6,848 bases of DNA from Lachnospiraceae bacterium (GTDB taxonomy: Bacteria > Bacillota_A > Clostridia > Lachnospirales > Lachnospiraceae): positions 1-6,848 of the forward strand of contig JAEEXJ010000130.1 in the NCBI GenBank assembly GCA_016291475.1. Reading direction: 5' to 3'. Below are positions 5,564-6,848 of this stretch, piece by piece. The notes beneath the pieces were generated by a model that did no database searches, had not been told where the DNA came from, and saw only the letters and a program-made list of their open reading frames with translations. Numbering within the stretch: the stretch's first letter is position 1; each line of letters begins with the position of its first letter. A program made the position numbers and the translations under genes.

Positions 5564-6319
5564 TTGCCGAGGACAGCCAGAAAAATCAGTCAAAGCGGAT
5601 ATATGCATGTTATCGCACGGGGGATAGGGAAACAATTACTATTTGAATCTCCGGCCGATTACAGAAAATATCTCATATTGTTAAGAAAATACTGTGAAGA
5701 AACCGGTGTGAAAATCTGCGCCTTTTGTCTAATGGAAAATCATGTTCATCTGATCACTATATCCGATAAAGACGCTCTTGTTCAGATGATGAAAAAGCTT
5801 GGAATCAGTTATGCCGGATACTATAACTATAAATACGAGCGAACAGGTCATCTTTTTCAGGACAGATTTTTAAGTGAACCTATTGAAAACGAGCAATATT
5901 TGTTGACAGTTTTCAGATACGTTTTACAAAATCCGCAAAAAGCCGGTATTTGCAGGGCTTCTGATTACACCTGGAGCAGTTATAGTTTGTACGAAAGCAG
6001 TCTCAGCTTTATGGAACTTAAGTTAATCAGGGAGTTAGTTGGGGATAAGATAAGTTATGAAAAATATATTGCCTCACAAAATATCGACGAATGCTTAGAA
6101 TTCCATGACAGAATCGATAAAGATGCTAAAGCAATAGGTATTATTAATAATTCTCTCGGTCTAAAAAGCGGGACGGAACTGCAAAAAATGTCAAAAAAAG
6201 AAAGAGACAAAGCTCTTTCTTTTCTGATACAAAAAGGATTAAGTATACGACAAATCGAGAGGTTAACAGGAATTAACCGTAACATAGTGCAAAGAGTCAA
6301 TAGGGACGGTTCTTCTTGA
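5564..6319 (+). CDS. REP-associated tyrosine transposase (RAYT, Y1/IS200-like)
   Basis: This 251-residue protein is a single-strand DNA HUH endonuclease of the TnpA-REP type, expected to nick at REP hairpins. It opens MPRTARKISQSGYMHVIARG, the usual RAYT beginning. The HUH metal-binding motif is MENHVHLI with H60 and H62, GHLFQDRF lies at 95-102, and the likely nucleophile is Y119 in FRYVLQNPQKAG. The C-terminus adds a helix-turn-helix (about 205-245, LSIRQIERLTGINRNIVQRV), probably for REP recognition. It starts at TTG with a strong GGAGGGGG upstream. The final eight codons and stop (RVNRDGSS) are encoded by the REP arm starting at 6293. The gene is visibly richer in A and T than its neighbours, which fits horizontal origin. 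It appears intact, and REP pairs on both sides make it a REPtron-like unit. Confidence 0.92.
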   Translation: MPRTARKISQSGYMHVIARGIGKQLLFESPADYRKYLILLRKYCEETGVKICAFCLMENHVHLITISDKDALVQMMKKLGISYAGYYNYKYERTGHLFQDRFLSEPIENEQYLLTVFRYVLQNPQKAGICRASDYTWSSYSLYESSLSFMELKLIRELVGDKISYEKYIASQNIDECLEFHDRIDKDAKAIGIINNSLGLKSGTELQKMSKKERDKALSFLIQKGLSIRQIERLTGINRNIVQRVNRDGSS

Positions 6320-6365
6320 CTCACTTCGATGAAGTGAGTCAGATAGAACCGTCCCCATTGACTCT
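6293..6365. repeat. Imperfect inverted REP pair overlapping the transposase 3' end
   Basis: The arms at 6293-6327 and 6331-6365 match at 31 of 35 positions around a three-base GAT loop. They hold the same GGGACGGTTC core as the other copies and share GACTCACTTC/GAAGTGAGTC at the inner ends. The left arm encodes the end of the transposase. The right arm ends 12 bases from the xylulokinase stop codon. Being symmetric and placed between convergent genes, it may act as a two-way transcription barrier. Mismatches between the arms suggest it is older than the perfect pair at 5294-5393. Confidence 0.88.
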
Positions 6366-6377
6366 ACCACTGTCACA

Positions 6378-6848
6378 TTACTGTGCCTTTACGATGTTGT
6401 CATAGAGAGGCTTGCACTGAGGATACAGTGACTTGTAAACCTGATACTTCTTCTCGTACTTGGCTACAAGCTCTGCATCCGGCTCTACGGTATCAACTAC
6501 CTTGACAACCTTGGATGCGATCTCTTCTACGTTCTTGTACTCTCCTGCTGCTACGCAAGCGAGCATTGCGCCGCCGAGTGAAGGGCCTTCCTCAACCTCA
6601 AGGATGTCGATCTTAACGTTGAGAACGTTAGCCATGATCTTTCTCCAAAGAGGGCTCTTAGCTCCTCCGCCGCAGATCTTGGATCTCTCGGGATTAATGC
6701 CGATCGATCTTGCAGCTTCCATCATGTCACGGAATGCGAATGCAACACCTTCAAGAACTGCCTGAGTCATGTCTGCACGGGAGGTATCCATGGTCATACC
6801 GATGAAGGTTCCTCTTGCATCAGGATTGTTGTGAGGAGATCTCTCGCC
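6378..6848 (-). CDS. xylB: Xylulokinase, C-terminal part (partial)
   Basis: The minus strand encodes the last 156 residues of a FGGY-family sugar kinase; its start lies beyond the right edge. Xylulokinase phosphorylates D-xylulose to xylulose 5-phosphate in the cytoplasm, feeding the pentose phosphate pathway. The visible part starts GERSPHNNPDARGTFIG, matching the GERTPH...ARG segment of XylB. It continues with SRADMTQAVLEGVAFAFRD and the FGGY C-terminal signature region, CGGGAKSPLWRKIMANVL, then EGPSLGGAMLACVAAGEY. These features favour xylulokinase over glycerol or gluconate kinase. It ends with TAA (6380-6378), 12 bases from the REP pair, and is convergent with the transposase. Nothing links it to the exporter cluster. 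Confidence 0.92.
   Translation of the reverse strand, partial: GERSPHNNPDARGTFIGMTMDTSRADMTQAVLEGVAFAFRDMMEAARSIGINPERSKICGGGAKSPLWRKIMANVLNVKIDILEVEEGPSLGGAMLACVAAGEYKNVEEIASKVVKVVDTVEPDAELVAKYEKKYQVYKSLYPQCKPLYDNIVKAQ

Noticed and set aside
5331..5627. 98-residue frame starting in the REP loop
   Set aside because: It reads through a REP arm and the AT-rich leader and overlaps the transposase start; no ribosome binding site or domain.
5294..6365. CRISPR array or composite transposon bounded by the REP pairs
   Set aside because: There are only two inverted pairs with no regular spacers, and RAYT genes are normally flanked by REPs without being a composite transposon.

Overview
The window looks like chromosomal DNA from a low-to-mid-GC Bacillota, most likely a clostridial or Lachnospiraceae-type anaerobe. 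The pointers are strong GGAGG-type ribosome binding sites, use of GTG and TTG starts, a BcrA-type ABC exporter cassette, a xylulokinase, and GGGACGGTTC-type REP sequences next to a REP-associated (RAYT) transposase. No marker gene fixes the genus, so this placement is an inference.

Layout, left to right. Positions 1-171 (minus) hold the first 57 codons of a membrane signalling-type protein that runs off the window. It has its own extended -10 promoter and a solitary REP copy (232-260) at the -35 position. A 100-bp leader with TCTTGAC/TCCTGCC heptamers at about 11-bp spacing (268-317) precedes a tight plus-strand cluster: BcrA-like ATPase (364-1278), two ABC-2 permeases (1271-2035, 2048-2800) and a membrane-anchored erythromycin-esterase-family enzyme (2829-4100). 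Next comes a 303-bp non-coding block (4105-4407) that is one large nested inverted repeat with side hairpins. An orphan-looking sensor histidine kinase follows (4421-5296). The right part is a transposase module: a perfect 35-bp inverted REP pair (5294-5393), the RAYT gene (5564-6319) and a second, imperfect REP pair (6293-6365). Last is the 3' end of xylB on the minus strand (6378-6848, partial).

How the genes may work together. The ATPase and two permeases have the form of an antimicrobial-peptide exporter or immunity complex. The anchored hydrolase could act outside the membrane on a ring-shaped or ester-linked substrate. The kinase could be the sensor, but no response regulator lies in the window. 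The helically phased repeats before the ATPase resemble an OmpR-family operator.

The most unusual items are the 303-bp foldback block sitting where a response-regulator gene might be expected, the REP sequences that supply the stop codons of both the kinase and the transposase, and the pairing of an exporter with an anchored Ere-type hydrolase.
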